A stretch of 45,366 bases of DNA from Dissophora ornata (GCA_025201705.1 MU616756.1:1-45366); one strand, 5' to 3'. Positions 22,990-33,423 are shown, counted from the first letter of the stretch. Numbers and translations are program-made. Notes: generated by a model not told the origin, from the sequence alone.

Positions 22990-23830
22990 ACCCCCCCAAA
23001 CGGATGCACCTCAATAACCTCTCCTTCTCTTTCAGCAATCGAGGAAGACGACCTCTTGATCGCGCTAATACCTCCTTGTCCTTGTTCAGCGGCGGGCAGA
23101 TCGCTAAGGCACTTGCTCCTATCACGAAAGCTTGTCCTAGATCCAGGCCTAATATCGTGATTTGATTGGGATCACATCCCCAGAGGTCAGTAACGTCCTG
23201 CTTGGCCTTCACTACATTTCTGACCTCCGTCAGGAAGTAATCTGTGCCGTCAAGAGTAGAAATGATGTGAGGAGGTAGCTTGTCCGCGGGAAACCGTCTG
23301 TTGCTTGGCCGAATTGAGTTCGTTCAGCTTGAATGTGAGTAACCGGAGCCAAAACCCGTCTGTCCGAATCGATCTAAGTAAAGCATATCCGCTCTCCTTG
23401 TAAGTGTTGGGCTCGAAGGTATTGTTTCGAATGGCTTCAATGTGCTCTCTCTTCTTATCAAACGGCATCACTAAGGTCGTCCCGTGGCAATTTTTGGATC
23501 TTTTCCAATGTCGGTGATCAGCTTGGTGATGAAATGTCCTGGTTCCTTCCCAGCGAGCCATAGCCCAACATCTGCCTGCGAGATTTGTTCAATGTACTCG
23601 ACGATTGGAAATTCCTGCTTGGCATACACTCGAAGTTGATATCGCAAGGGCGTCGTCTTGCTAAAAGATCTTAGTGAGATCCGGCTCTGTAATAGAAATG
23701 AGCTTGTCTTCGAAGGACGACATCGGCACTAACGATCGACGATTCATGCAGACCGTGTTTAGGAGAATAAAGTTCTCGACTGCGGAAAGATTGGGTTCAA
23801 CATTGCTTCTTGATTTGAACTTTGAAGTGT
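22990..23830 (-). pseudogene. broken TnpB/Fanzor-like RNA-guided nuclease fragment, copy 1
   Basis: Three frames are needed to read one protein. The order is MNRRSLVPMSSFEDKLISI, then QLRVYAKQEFPIVEYIEQI with LAGKEPGHFITKLITDIGKD, then DKKREHIEAIRNNTFEP with GYALLRSIRTDGFWLRL, then KLPPHIISTLDGTDYFLTEV and ILGLDLGQAFVIGASAL. The last motif resembles the first RuvC aspartate motif of TnpB/Fanzor proteins. Breaks lie near 23668 (stop), 23490 and 23300. The helical middle and the C-terminal zinc-ribbon half are missing: the sequence ends in an A/T-rich tract near 22990. The assignment to Fanzor is from memory of fungal homologues and is uncertain; the pseudogene status is clear. Confidence 0.5.
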
Positions 23831-24075
23831 TCTTCGTTTTACCGTATTTGTGGGCGTTTGCAACTTTGCATGAACATTATTTTCATAAACATTGTTTGCA
23901 ACTGTTGGGAATAGTCCATGGAAAAGAAATAAGGGATGGGAATAAGTATTCTACCTTGTCATGTGTGTCCGCATGCTGCCAGGGAGCTTCATTGTACCAT
24001 GCAATTCGTGTTCTGCCAGTTTGTCCGATCATTACTACACTACTGATTTAAATGACTACACTGCTTCCGGACTTG
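23370..24075. repeat. segmental duplication, copy 1
   Basis: Highly similar in the same orientation to about 26800-27595. Both copies contain the start of the TnpB/Fanzor-like sequence on the minus strand and the start of a DUF5648 gene on the plus strand. Copy 2 holds an extra segment of about 90-110 bases ahead of the DUF5648 start. Confidence 0.85.
23985..24075 (+). pseudogene. truncated DUF5648 gene copy
   Basis: Matches the start of the intact gene at 27511: the same DH(F/Y)YTTD motif, then TASG, after which similarity stops and the sequence becomes unrelated. Only about 25 codons remain. Confidence 0.7.
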
Positions 24076-24232
24076 CCGACCTCACACGACGCATCCGAAG
24101 CACACCTTTCTCTCTTTCCTTGTCTCTCGTGTTTATTCATTTCGTGATTTTTTTTTGAGAGTAGTAAAGTATATCATTTTTATTGTATTTAAATACCATG
24201 GCATATGCGTAGTCATCTTTTCATGAAGCCTC

Positions 24233-25849
24233 TCATGCCATTCTCTTGATCTTCACGATAACGTCTGTATTGTTGAGGTTGGTAATTTCGCCACTGAGAT
24301 TTCCCGCAAGCTCCGTGAGGTACATGTTGACGGGTTTGAACACTAGGAACGTCTCTTCTTCCGCCATCACTTGAATCATCCGCTTTACAATCTCAAGGTT
24401 CTCACATGACTTGCTCCTCGACGTGCATCTGTACCTCAGCCTTCACAACCTTGTGCTGTGTGTGCAATTGGTGAAACACAAATGCTGCGACCTTGACACC
24501 CGACCATGCCTTGTTAGCCTTGAAGCCATAGAGCGTCCTCAAGGTCACTGGCATGGTGGTGTGGTGATTCAACAACGGGTGCGCGGTCGAATAAAGCGCA
24601 AATGTTACCTCGTCGTTAAACTTTGACCGTAGTTGGCGCGCCATCGTATTATAGAGGTATTCTCCCGGGTCCTTCTTGATCCAAACATGGGACTTCACCT
24701 TGGGGTGAAAGACCTTGTTATCCGGACCTACGATGACCGTGCCATCTGTCAGCATCACAACCAAAGTCACCAACATGTACCGTTTGACAGTACCAATCAT
24801 GACCTTGTGCGTCTGGTCATGATACACTTTGTCGACCTTGAAAGCACTGTTGCCCTCTGGCTTGGCTATTTCTTGAGCGTGTGGATCCTCATAGTTTGCC
24901 GTGCCATACTGCAACAGTATTGCCTACTGTTTCATAGCCAGCTCGCCCCATTGCATATCCACCGCGTCTCCATTAATCACCCATCCATTACACCTCCACC
25001 TCCACCTCCACCTCCACCTCCACCTCCACCTCCACCTCCACCTCCACCTTGGATGTAAGAAGAATGTCATCGCCAGACTGGATCAGCAGTCCTTCAAGCA
25101 TCCTCGCAAGACGCTCTCCATTGTCGGGGAATGGCAAGTGCCAAATGGGATCCTTGTTGTCAAGGAGCTTGTAATCGTCAAGGCAAACCAGACGACCAAA
25201 AGCATGCGACTCGAGGGTTGTGTCCAACCTGGTGTCTTCAGTCACTTCCGGCGCGCGACGCTTGACGATGCGCGCATGCGCCTTGGAGCCGTCCAGCAAT
25301 CGCTTGGAACTGCGAGAGATGATGAAGGCGAGCATTCTCTCACCGTCCTCGAGCCTCAACTCTGCTTTCTCAAACATTTGCTCCGTGTGTTGAGCGGCCG
25401 CCGGGTGTCTGGTGACTTGAGCCAGCTCCTTGTCAAAGTCGGCCAAGACTTGCTCAGCGCTGCTAGTGTCCTGTTCCCACAACTCGCAGTTAAGGCTGTG
25501 CTTGGGCAGGCCATGGGGTTCTTGACAAACATAGCCACAGCACGGGCATGGCAATGGGAACCAAAGGCTACTCACTCCATGACTGCCGCTCAGATGCTTT
25601 GATAGGTCCTTGCGAGTCATCGCGGGCTTGCCGTCACACCACTGGCACTTGAGTGGATAAATACGCCTCTGTCGTCCGTCGTGGGAATCCATCCACCTTG
25701 CGGGTACTCAAAGCCGACGCATTCTTTAATGACTTTTGGCAAAGATAGCAAAAGTAACGGACACCCGTAGTGCCGGGGTGGTCTTGACCTTGGTCGACAT
25801 TGTGCAATGGGAATGGAGCCAGGCAATGGGAATGGAGCGGTCCAGACAT
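24233..25849 (-). CDS. zinc-finger-like hypothetical protein
   Basis: Main exons are 25692 (or earlier)-25048 and 24908-24233, joined in phase 0 by a 139-nt intron with a clear acceptor (CTGTTGCAG). The first exon may run from the ATG at 25849 to 25697 with a 49-nt intron; otherwise translation starts at 25692. Two fingers are visible: CQWCDGKPAMTRKDLSKHLS plus GSH (C2H2 spacing), and CPCCGYVCQEPHGLPKHSLN followed by C. The rest is helical, with LEDGERMLAFIISRSSKRLL and later GTVIVGPDNKVFHPKVKSHV. Near 24403 the frame breaks: the ORF stops after EEQVM, while a further 58 open codons ending KIKRMA follow in the +1 frame to 24233. It may therefore be a recent pseudogene. The family is not recognised. 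Confidence 0.5.
24991..25049. repeat. (CACCTC)n hexanucleotide microsatellite at a splice donor
   Basis: About ten copies of CCACCT/GGTGGA. On the minus strand it begins exactly at the intron donor of the zinc-finger-like gene, so each hexamer provides a GTGGAG sequence in the same phase. Confidence 0.9.
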
Positions 25850-25974
25850 GTAATTCGTAGCTTGCTTGTGCGATAATTTTAAAGGTTTACGTTCTGGTCT
25901 ATGGAATGATGAGACAAGAAAGGGATCTTAAATGGCGTACCAGGCACCACAACATGTTTGGTGCCATGCGACAC

Positions 25975-26660
25975 AAAGGGTTGTCAAGACTGAGCACCCT
26001 TTTTTTCCTTCAGTCCTCAGAAGTGTCAGGACTGTCAGGACTGAGCTCACCATTTTTTTCTTCAGTCCTCAAAATTGTCAGGACTGAGATGACTTTTTTT
26101 CATCAGTCCTTGGAATTGTCAGGACTAGGCTACCCTTTTTCTCTAGTCCTTAGAATTGTCAGGACTGAGCTGACCATTTTTTTCTTCAGTCCTCAGAATT
26201 GTCAAGACTGAGATGACTCTCTCTGTCTCAGTCCTTAGATTTGTCAGGACTAGGCTACCCTTTTTCTCTAGTCCTTGGAATTGTCAGGACTGAGTTGACC
26301 ATTTTTTTCTTCAGTCCTCAGAATTGTCAGGACTGAGATGACCCTTTTTTCATCAGTCCTTAGAGTTGTCAGGACTGGGCTATCCTTTGTCTCTTGTCCT
26401 TAGAATTATCAGGACTGAGCTGACTCTCTCTGTCTCAGTCCTTAGAATTGTCAGAACTGGGCTTTTCCTTTTTTTTCTCTAGCCCTTAGAATTGTCAGGA
26501 CTGAGGTGACCATTTTTTTCTTCAGTCCTCAGAATTGTCAGAACTTGGCTTTTCCCTTTTTTCTCTAGTCCTTAGAATTGTCAGGCTGAGCTGACCAATT
26601 TTCTCTTGTCCTTGGAATTGTCAGGACTGAGATGACCCTTTCTTTGCTCCAGTCCTTTTG
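25975..26660. repeat. array of about 16 hairpin-forming 42-bp repeats
   Basis: The core GAATTGTCAGGACTGAG recurs every 36-46 bases. Each unit has TCAGTCCT, a ten-base spacer, and the reverse complement AGGACTGA, then a T-rich stretch (often seven T) before the next TCAGTCCT. A higher-order period of about 124 bases is visible: the TGACCATTTTTTT landmark occurs at about 26048, 26171 and 26296. Some units carry ACTAG instead of ACTGA, and then the next left arm is CTAGT. Confidence 0.92.
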
Positions 26661-26779
26661 GAGGAGCTCAAACGCCTACATTGCCACGTTCCTATGAGCC
26701 CGAATGCGTGGATTAGGTCTTGATGGAGTGTCCTTTTGTCAACGACGCTGGCCATGTGATTGATGCGCTCCCTATCTTC

Positions 26780-27260
26780 ACCAAAGACACTTTGTAACCC
26801 TTGGGTAAAGCATAGCCGCTCTTCTTGTAAGTGTTGGGCTCGAAGGTATTATTTCGAATGGCTTCAATGTGCTCTCTCTTCTTATCAAACGGCATCACTA
26901 AGGTCGTCCCGTGGCAATTTTTGAATCTTTTCCAATGTCGGTGATCAGCTTGGTGATGAAATGTCCTGGTTCCTTTCTAGAGAGCTATAGCCTAATGTCC
27001 TGCGAGATTTGTTCGATGTACTTGATGCTTGGAAAGTCCTGCTTGGCATACACTCGAAGTTGATATCGCAAGGGCGTCGTCTTGCTAAAAAGATCTTGGT
27101 GAGATCCGGCTCTGTAATAGAAATGAGCTTGTCTTCAAAGGACGACATCGGCACTAAAGATCGACGATTCATGCAGATCGTGTCTAGGAGAATAAAGTCC
27201 TCGACTGCGGAAAGATTGGGTTCAACGTTACTTCTTGCATCTGAACTTTGAAGTGTTCTT
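26780..27260 (-). pseudogene. broken TnpB/Fanzor-like fragment, copy 2
   Basis: Carries the same N-terminal part as copy 1: MNRRSLVPMSSFEDKLISI with TEPDLTKIF, then a frame change, then DKKREHIEAIRNNTFEP. Similarity ends soon after SGYALPKG, before the RuvC-like motif. It is shorter than copy 1 and cannot encode a nuclease. Confidence 0.5.
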
Positions 27261-27595
27261 TGTCGTTTTACCGTATGAGTGGGGGTTTGCATAAACACTA
27301 TTTGCATAAACATTGTTTGCAACTGTTGGGAATAGTTCCATGGAAAAGAAATAAGGGGTGGGAAGAAATATTCTACCTCGTCATGTGTGTCAGCATGCGG
27401 CTAGGAAGCTTCGCCTTCAAGTCACTTTGGAGTAACACTCATGTTAAATACCACTTCAACTTCTGTTTTGCACTTTACATCAATTCTCGTTCCTCATCAA
27501 TCACTGTACCATGCAAACCCCTGATTCATCAAGTTCTGCCAGTATGTCCGATCATTTCTACACTACTGATCCAAGTGACTTCACTGCTTCCGGAT
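26800..27595. repeat. segmental duplication, copy 2
   Basis: Counterpart of 23370-24075 in direct orientation, about 3.4 kb apart. It retains the full DUF5648 gene at its right end. Confidence 0.85.
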
Positions 27596-27957
27596 ACCGC
27601 TTCGAAGACATCACCGGATATTTGTACCGTGACAAATTCGCGAATACCATTGCTCTCCATCATTGGTATAATCCCACAGCTTACGATAACTTCTATGCCG
27701 AAGACCTACCAGAAGAACCTTCAGACAATGGGTATAATTACCTAGGCATTGTTGGCTACATATATCGGGATCCAGTCAGAGGAACTGTTCCTTTGCTTCG
27801 CTGGTATCATGATGACTTGGTTAATCACTTCTACACCACCGATTCAAAAGGAGAGATTGCGCCCGCAATTGGATACAAGTTCGAGGGAATAACGGGTTAC
27901 CTGTATCGCAATCCAGTTGAGGGAACTATACCTTTATTCCGGTGGTTCCGAATTTAG
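27511..27957 (+). CDS. DUF5648 repeat protein
   Basis: Single-exon gene of 148 residues made of three DUF5648-like units: DHFYTTD...GYLYRD...HHWYNP, DNFYAED...GYIYRD...LRWYHD, and NHFYTTD...GYLYRN...FRWFRI. The repeated alternation of (H/N)FYTTD, GY.(F/Y)(E/L)GI.GY(L/I)YR and (L/F)(R/H)WY/F is the family signature; its function is unknown and many homologues are secreted or surface proteins. No signal peptide is visible here. The chosen start gives MQTPDSSSSASMSDHFY; the second Met at 27544 is also possible. A truncated duplicate lies at 23985. Confidence 0.85.
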   Translation: MQTPDSSSSASMSDHFYTTDPSDFTASGYRFEDITGYLYRDKFANTIALHHWYNPTAYDNFYAEDLPEEPSDNGYNYLGIVGYIYRDPVRGTVPLLRWYHDDLVNHFYTTDSKGEIAPAIGYKFEGITGYLYRNPVEGTIPLFRWFRI

Positions 27958-27999
27958 ATTCTCCATCCCCATGAATAAATCCATTGCAGATGACTTTTA

Positions 28000-28021
28000 T
28001 TGAACGGGGTATTGTAAGCAG
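28000..28021. repeat. copy 2 of the 22-nt exact direct repeat
   Basis: Identical to 20039-20060. It lies about 40 bases behind the DUF5648 stop codon, so it is probably in the 3' untranslated region. Confidence 0.8.
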
Positions 28022-28213
28022 CTGAGTAGCCTTGTTGCTACAATCTAACGACATTAAGCCCATTCATTGTTCTATAAATTTGTGTGAAAAGTACAATATT
28101 TCTTTATTCCTGTTATCAAGGACACGCATTGATGAGGCGATGTCCTACGCGTCATCAGGAAAAAAAAATTCTCGACAAAGAGAAAAGAAGTGTAACCTGG
28201 GATATAGGTATTG

Positions 28214-29955
28214 TTACAGGCGACAGATTTTCTCCTCCTCCCGGAACCGCCCCTCAACATACTCGACCACGTCCTTTCCGTACACCTCTTCCAGATCCAC
28301 ATCTTTTGGCAACGCAACGTGTCTCTCCATCTCTGTGTCTGTCAACACGACAATGTTTGAAAAGCTCAACGGCTCCGTGCGTTTCCAACGGCAAACTGCA
28401 ATCTTATCCATGCTCTGAGATACTGCACTCTTGCCTCTAAACATCTCCTCGACTACATAGCCCACATCCCGGCGATTGAGAGGGAATGGATTAGACGTGG
28501 TATCATTTGGAGAGAGACTTTCTTCCTGGGCTTTCAGATCACGGTGGAGGCGCTGGTAGAGCTCCATGCGAAATTTGACCGAGAATGGTTCCATGGCCCA
28601 CCCGGCAATCTTGCAGGCGATAAAGATTGCCATGGACATACCAAACATTGCTGGCAATGAATCGAGAACGGGCAACTCGCCCGAATGGAAGTTGGGCAAG
28701 GGCGTGTAGGCATTGCTGTTTTCCTGAGATAATGATTCCTGAGTATTGGGCTTTGCCTTGTACGGTTTTTCGGATGAGAACACGACTTCAATCCCAGAGT
28801 CCACGCCCAGTTTCTTCAATCGACGGCGCACTGCTCTCGCCAAAGGATCCTCTGCAATATAAATGTAGCGGGAAGGTTGCCGGTTAGTGACGAGAGCGGT
28901 TACCAGAATCGCAGCTATGTCTAAGATGCAATTAACATACCGAACGTCTCTGAAATATCGCCGATCTGAACACGTGAAGGATCGGCCTTTGCGCCAGCAC
29001 CCATGGAGCTCACGACGGGGATCTTGTTGTCGTAGCAGTACTTGAGCAACTCGAGTTTTGATCCGAGATCTCCGATCGCATCCACGACGTAGTCCGGGTT
29101 ACCTGATCAAGCGGATTCCAAAATAAAGAGTATTAGAAGACAGGATTCCCGGGTCTTAGGGGGCGGTCAGTCATGATCCAAAAGGGTGCATTGCACGCCC
29201 GTTTCCTCATACCAGAAAGTAATCGCTCCGCAGAGTCCTCCTGCAGGCGCTCAACACGGGCATCGACCTGGACCCATGGCGCGATAGTCCTGAAATATCT
29301 CTTCATCGCAATAGCCTTGGACGTTCCGATATCCGCCCGACTCGCCGTCGCGTGCTGGTTCAATCCTGAGAGGGTGATCTGGCCATAGTCGATGATTCGG
29401 ACCCTGCCGATTCCACTCTTGATCAACATGCTAGCAGCCCAGCTTCCAGTTCCTCCTGTGTCGACAAAAAAAAAAAAGGAGTGCTGTTTAGTTGAAGTAT
29501 TCGTCGCAATTGAGGCTCCTCCTTCCAGTAAACCGGCGTGTAGCAAAGAGCATGTGCGTAAATGACCAACCTGCTCCTACGATAACCACAAATGAACCGC
29601 GTAGTTTTTGAACACCATCCTCGCCCAAGAAGGCAATATTTCTGGCCAATTGCTCCAACACCAGCTCCTCATCAAAGTGCGGTTTGTCCTGTTGTGTCTC
29701 CTGTTTCAACGGCTGTTGTTGCTGCTGTTGATGTTGTGCCTTGCTGTGGCCCAATGTTTGAAAGTCCATGTTGGCAGGGGGGGACGGAAACGATGGCTTG
29801 GGATCATCCTTGAGCCGTCGAACACGTTGTTTTCGCTGCGATCCCTGATAGCCCAAGAGTACTGCTGCTGTCGTGACGGAAGCTGCGGCGGCGACGAGGG
29901 CCATCTTTGTTGATTGCGACGACGTCGACATCTTCTCGATCGTTGAGGACCACAT
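28214..29955 (-). CDS. TCD1: tRNA threonylcarbamoyladenosine dehydratase (TCD1/TCD2, TcdA family)
   Basis: Converts t6A at tRNA position 37 to the cyclic form (ct6A) in an ATP-dependent, E1-like reaction; yeast Tcd1/2 sit on the mitochondrial outer membrane. Four exons, all joined in phase 1: 29955-29571, 29455-29213, 29102-28941 and 28851-28214, giving 475 residues. An N-terminal membrane helix (MALVAAAASVTTAAVLLGY) precedes a Gln-rich linker. The ThiF-type nucleotide site reads VIVGAGGTGSWAASMLIKSG, followed by RIIDYGQITLSGLNQHA, the YVVDAIGDLGSKLELLKYC region and SSMGAGAKADP. The C-terminal domain ends in a cluster of Glu/Arg. An in-frame Met at 29931 is an alternative start. The two yeast paralogues cannot be told apart here. 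Confidence 0.88.
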
Positions 29956-31047
29956 TCTTCTTTTCACGACTAGTTGAGGGTGTGTGGGATATATATAGTG
30001 TTGTGTGTATTTATGTAGGTTTTTACGGGTCTTGCTTGTGCTTTGTTTTCCAGTGAGCAGTCGTGGGTGTTGGTGTAGCTGTTGTTGGGGGTGACGGGTC
30101 TGTAGTGGTCGGGTGTCGTTCCTCTGACATATATAATGATGTTGATTTGTTGATGTTTCCACAGTGATTCGATTTGAATGAGGTTGTGCCAGTTGGGTGT
30201 TGCTGGCCGAAAACGTCTAGAGCTGTGGTAGCGGACGCGAGTGGCTTTTTGGTGCGTCACAACAAACATTTTCTTATGTGCAACTCGCGTTGAATCCAAA
30301 AGAGGGACGCGTTTGTAGCGCGTCAATACGGTTGCTTTGATCTCGACTCGGTAATCAAACATGCCCTTGGTTATTAAGCGCAATGCTTTGCTTTGTCAGA
30401 TCACTCAGGGACTGAAAGAGATTTCTTTACATGAAAGAGAGTGCAGGTTTTATTGGAAAAGGATCATATCGCCTTTCGGAAATATGGCTTCTTCTCGAGA
30501 GTCGAACTAACCAAACTGATATGACGCAAAGCTTTTGTAGCGTCTCCACAACTACTCCCTTTGCCACTCATGCTTGCCATACATCCTAGACTTTTACTAA
30601 GCGCATTGCAGGCAGAGATGGCTCCACCGACAGAAACGATATGATGGTGGCGACACGTCTGCTGACAATGCTGCACAAGACGTAGAGGTGGCACAGAGGG
30701 GTGGCGTTGCTCTCCACAAACCGCACAAGTGTTCAAAGAGGCGGTCGACTGCAAGCTGCTCAGTAAGGATCGGCACGGAGAGCGAGGCATTTAATGATAT
30801 CGACGATGCAGCGCGGCGATCGATGCACGCAGCAAAGAGCTGTGCGTGCGCAGGTTGTGTGATCGTGGCTTAGCGGACTGTGTGCCTGGAAATCAAAATA
30901 CAGATCTCGCCTCGTGTGGGGGGGTCGGGATTCGCCTCTGGCTTTGTCCATTTCGTCCATTCGCATCGTCTCCCTTGTCTGTCTGTCTGTCTGTCTGCAC
31001 TCCACTCTCCACCTTCCCTCTCCTCATCCCTCGTGCGTGAATCAATA
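29956..31047. other. divergent intergenic region, TCD / uL5m
   Basis: About 1.1 kb holding both promoters. A short TCTG repeat lies at 30974-30995, just before the uL5m start. A Cys-rich minus-strand frame of 108 codons (30464-30790) has no family match and is not counted as a gene. Confidence 0.5.
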
Positions 31048-32096
31048 ATGGCTACCGTCACCCGATCAGCCCGTGCACTGATCGCTCAGTCTGGAGTGCA
31101 CCATTCTCTCAAAGGATCAGTCGTCGCCGCTTCTCAACAGATTCGTCTTGCCACAACCGCTACCGCCACCAAGAAGGGGGCTAGCAAGGGCAGCAAGGGC
31201 AGTGATGACAGCAACGACTCAGTAGTCCTTCCCCCCAAGGTTGAATACACAACGGGCGTTAGCAGACTCCGTGAACATTACCGCGGCACTGTCCAAGACG
31301 ACCTCATGGTCTTGACCTACAACCACTCTTTCAAACCAAAGGCCAAGATTCCCGAGGGTGTCCGTATTGAGTTGAAGGGCAACAAGCACATCAAGCCTGC
31401 ACCAAAGGCTCCATCTCCGCGCTTTGTCCCTGAGCTGGTCAAGATCGATGTTCATTGCATGATGAAGGAGGCCCTCGTCAGCAAGTACAACCTCTTGAGC
31501 GGATTCATGGCCATTCAGTCGATCACCGGAGAGATGCCCGAGATTATCAACTCCAAGAAGGGTGTCCACCCCTGGAAGCTGCGTGCAGGTAGGCATTTAC
31601 TCTGAGAGACAGAGAGAGAGAGAGAGAGACGATAAATCAACGATGGGAGGCGTCTTTTCATTCATGGGATCGCTGGCCGACACACGTTATCTAACCCACC
31701 CTCTTGCGTTTCTAAACAGGCAACCCAATCGGATGCAAGGTCACGTTGAAAGGCGACAAGATGTACCAGTTCTTGGACAAGCTGGTCGAGGTTGTGCTGC
31801 CAAGGATGAAGGAATGGCCCGGTTTGCCCGAGTCTGCAGGAGATGCCACAGGAAACATCGGCATGGGTTTCCCACCCTCCGCCTTGTCATTATTCCCGGA
31901 GATCGAGAACAACTTTGACATGTTCCCCAGGATGACAGGATTCGATGTCACGTTCACAACCACAGCCAGCACTAACCTCGAGGCAAGGCTCTTGCTCAGC
32001 GGATTCAACGTGCCCTTCCAGCAAAAGATCCGCACCGCACCAGTAGCCAAAGCAGCAGAATCGACACCATCAATAGACAAGGCATCCTCAGCTTGA
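31048..32096 (+). CDS. MRPL7: mitochondrial large-subunit ribosomal protein uL5m
   Basis: Two exons (31048-31588 and 31720-32096) join in phase 1 to give 305 residues. The N-terminus (MATVTRSARALIAQSG, then Lys/Ser/Gly-rich) fits a mitochondrial targeting sequence. The uL5 body is clear: SRLREHYRGTVQDDLM, VPELVKIDVHC, LLSGFMAIQSITGE, GNPIGCKVTLKGDKMYQFLD, FPEIENNFDMFPRMTGFDVT, with a fungal-type tail rich in Ala and Lys. The 131-nt intron contains a (GA)n run near 31608-31630. The gene converges on YJU2 with about 150 bases between stops. Confidence 0.92.
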
Positions 32097-32248
32097 CCGC
32101 CCTTTATTTAGTATTAGAACAGAACACTTGAACCAAACAATAAACATGAATTATAGCACATATGCATCTCTTGATGTTCAAAGGGCAACGGTCCGTTTTT
32201 ATTAGACGTAATTTACATTTACAGCCACTGCATCCCGGGACGCCACGC

Positions 32249-33208
32249 TCAGTCGGAATCAGAGTCTGAGCCATATGAGCCAACCAGCGACAGTAGCGAC
32301 GAAGGTTTAGCAGCCGCTTTAGACGCTGTCGCTGTAGCCGTTATTGATGAAGAAGTTGATGATGATAATGAGGCTGGTGCTTTTGATGTTGTTGTTGCTG
32401 AGCTGGATGCTGAAACTACCGCCTTTGGTGTCGAGCTCTTGACCAGTCCTAGCGATCCGCCTTGCTTGCGCTTCTTTGTCAACGGCGCACTAAAGTCTGG
32501 CATAGCCAATGGTTGCGCAAACTTGGACATGGCGATCTGTGCTGCACTGAGTTCTTCTGGTCCATCAATGTCGTCCCGCAACCTCTTGACACTCTCGCCA
32601 TCCACATCTTTAAAGACCGCCTTTGCCAATCTCTCATCCTCCTCATCCTCTTCTCTCTGTTTCCGCGACACAATCTCTTCTTCCGTGTCGACCAGCTTGT
32701 CAAGCAACGTATCGGCATCCAGACGTTCGTTCAACGCATTCCTGGTCCTGATCTCGTCCAACGCATCCATGATTTCCATCTCCCGCTTCGAGTCCTGTGT
32801 CCTATTCTCCAGGGCCTTCATCGGGTTATTTTCCTCTTCCTCATCACGCTCTGCGGCCTTTTCACCGCCTTCGTCTCTCCAGGGCTCAAAGTTGCGCTGT
32901 GCTCCATTCTCGGCCACGTAGTCTGTATTGGCGGGGTCGGTCTTGAAAGTGATCTCTGCAGCGCAGCGGTTGCAACGGATGTAGAAACGAAAGATCTTGA
33001 TGCTGTGATAGGTCTCGTCGGTGGTTTCTTTACGGGCGTTGAATTTTTTGCCCTTGTAGATGTATTCGCCACAGGTGTTGCAGCGCATAGAGAACGGGGT
33101 CATGAGACGGACTTTGTGTTGCTGATCCTTGGGTTGCTTGCGGCGAGGGATTAGCGACGGGTCAAAGTCTGGGGGGAAGTACTTGTTGAGTACTTTACGT
33201 TCGGACAT
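32249..33208 (-). CDS. YJU2: pre-mRNA splicing factor YJU2 (CWC16 / CCDC94)
   Basis: Acts in the spliceosome at the branching step. Single exon of 319 residues starting [19 protein letters not shown], the typical YJU2 beginning. The zinc site is formed by [11 protein letters not shown] and later [17 protein letters not shown] charged coiled-coil-like middle ([18 protein letters not shown] onward, many Glu/Arg) follows, then a low-complexity Ser/Thr/Ala tail ending [10 protein letters not shown]. Length agrees with animal and fungal homologues. It has no intron, unlike its neighbours. It shares a roughly 215-base divergent promoter with the HIT-finger gene. Confidence 0.95.
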   Translation of the reverse strand: MSERKVLNKYFPPDFDPSLIPRRKQPKDQQHKVRLMTPFSMRCNTCGEYIYKGKKFNARKETTDETYHSIKIFRFYIRCNRCAAEITFKTDPANTDYVAENGAQRNFEPWRDEGGEKAAERDEEEENNPMKALENRTQDSKREMEIMDALDEIRTRNALNERLDADTLLDKLVDTEEEIVSRKQREEDEEDERLAKAVFKDVDGESVKRLRDDIDGPEELSAAQIAMSKFAQPLAMPDFSAPLTKKRKQGGSLGLVKSSTPKAVVSASSSATTTSKAPASLSSSTSSSITATATASKAAAKPSSLLSLVGSYGSDSDSD

Positions 33209-33423
33209 TGTGGATTAGTTGTAGCGCAGGGAGGGGGGGTGGAAGAGGAGGAGTATGAGTATGAAGGTGAGAGGGGATGGATTCGAGATGTGTGCGATGG
33301 AAGGCACAGTGGTTTAAAAAAGAGTGGCTTGTCACGAGACATTCATGGTGAGGTAAAAAAAAAAAAAAAAGGCATGACATTCGAATCAGTTTCTTGCCTC
33401 ACGACTAAGCACACATCGGGCCA

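Noticed and set aside
25975..26660. CRISPR-like array
   Set aside because: Units are back-to-back imperfect palindromes without unique spacers, and the genome is eukaryotic.
30480..30520. Possible tRNA T-loop (GTTCGACTC on the minus strand)
   Set aside because: The flanking bases cannot form the T stem and no matching D or anticodon arm was found.
30464..30790. 108-codon Cys-rich minus-strand frame with a CxxC pair
   Set aside because: No recognisable family, no clear promoter or splice context, and it lies within a divergent promoter region.
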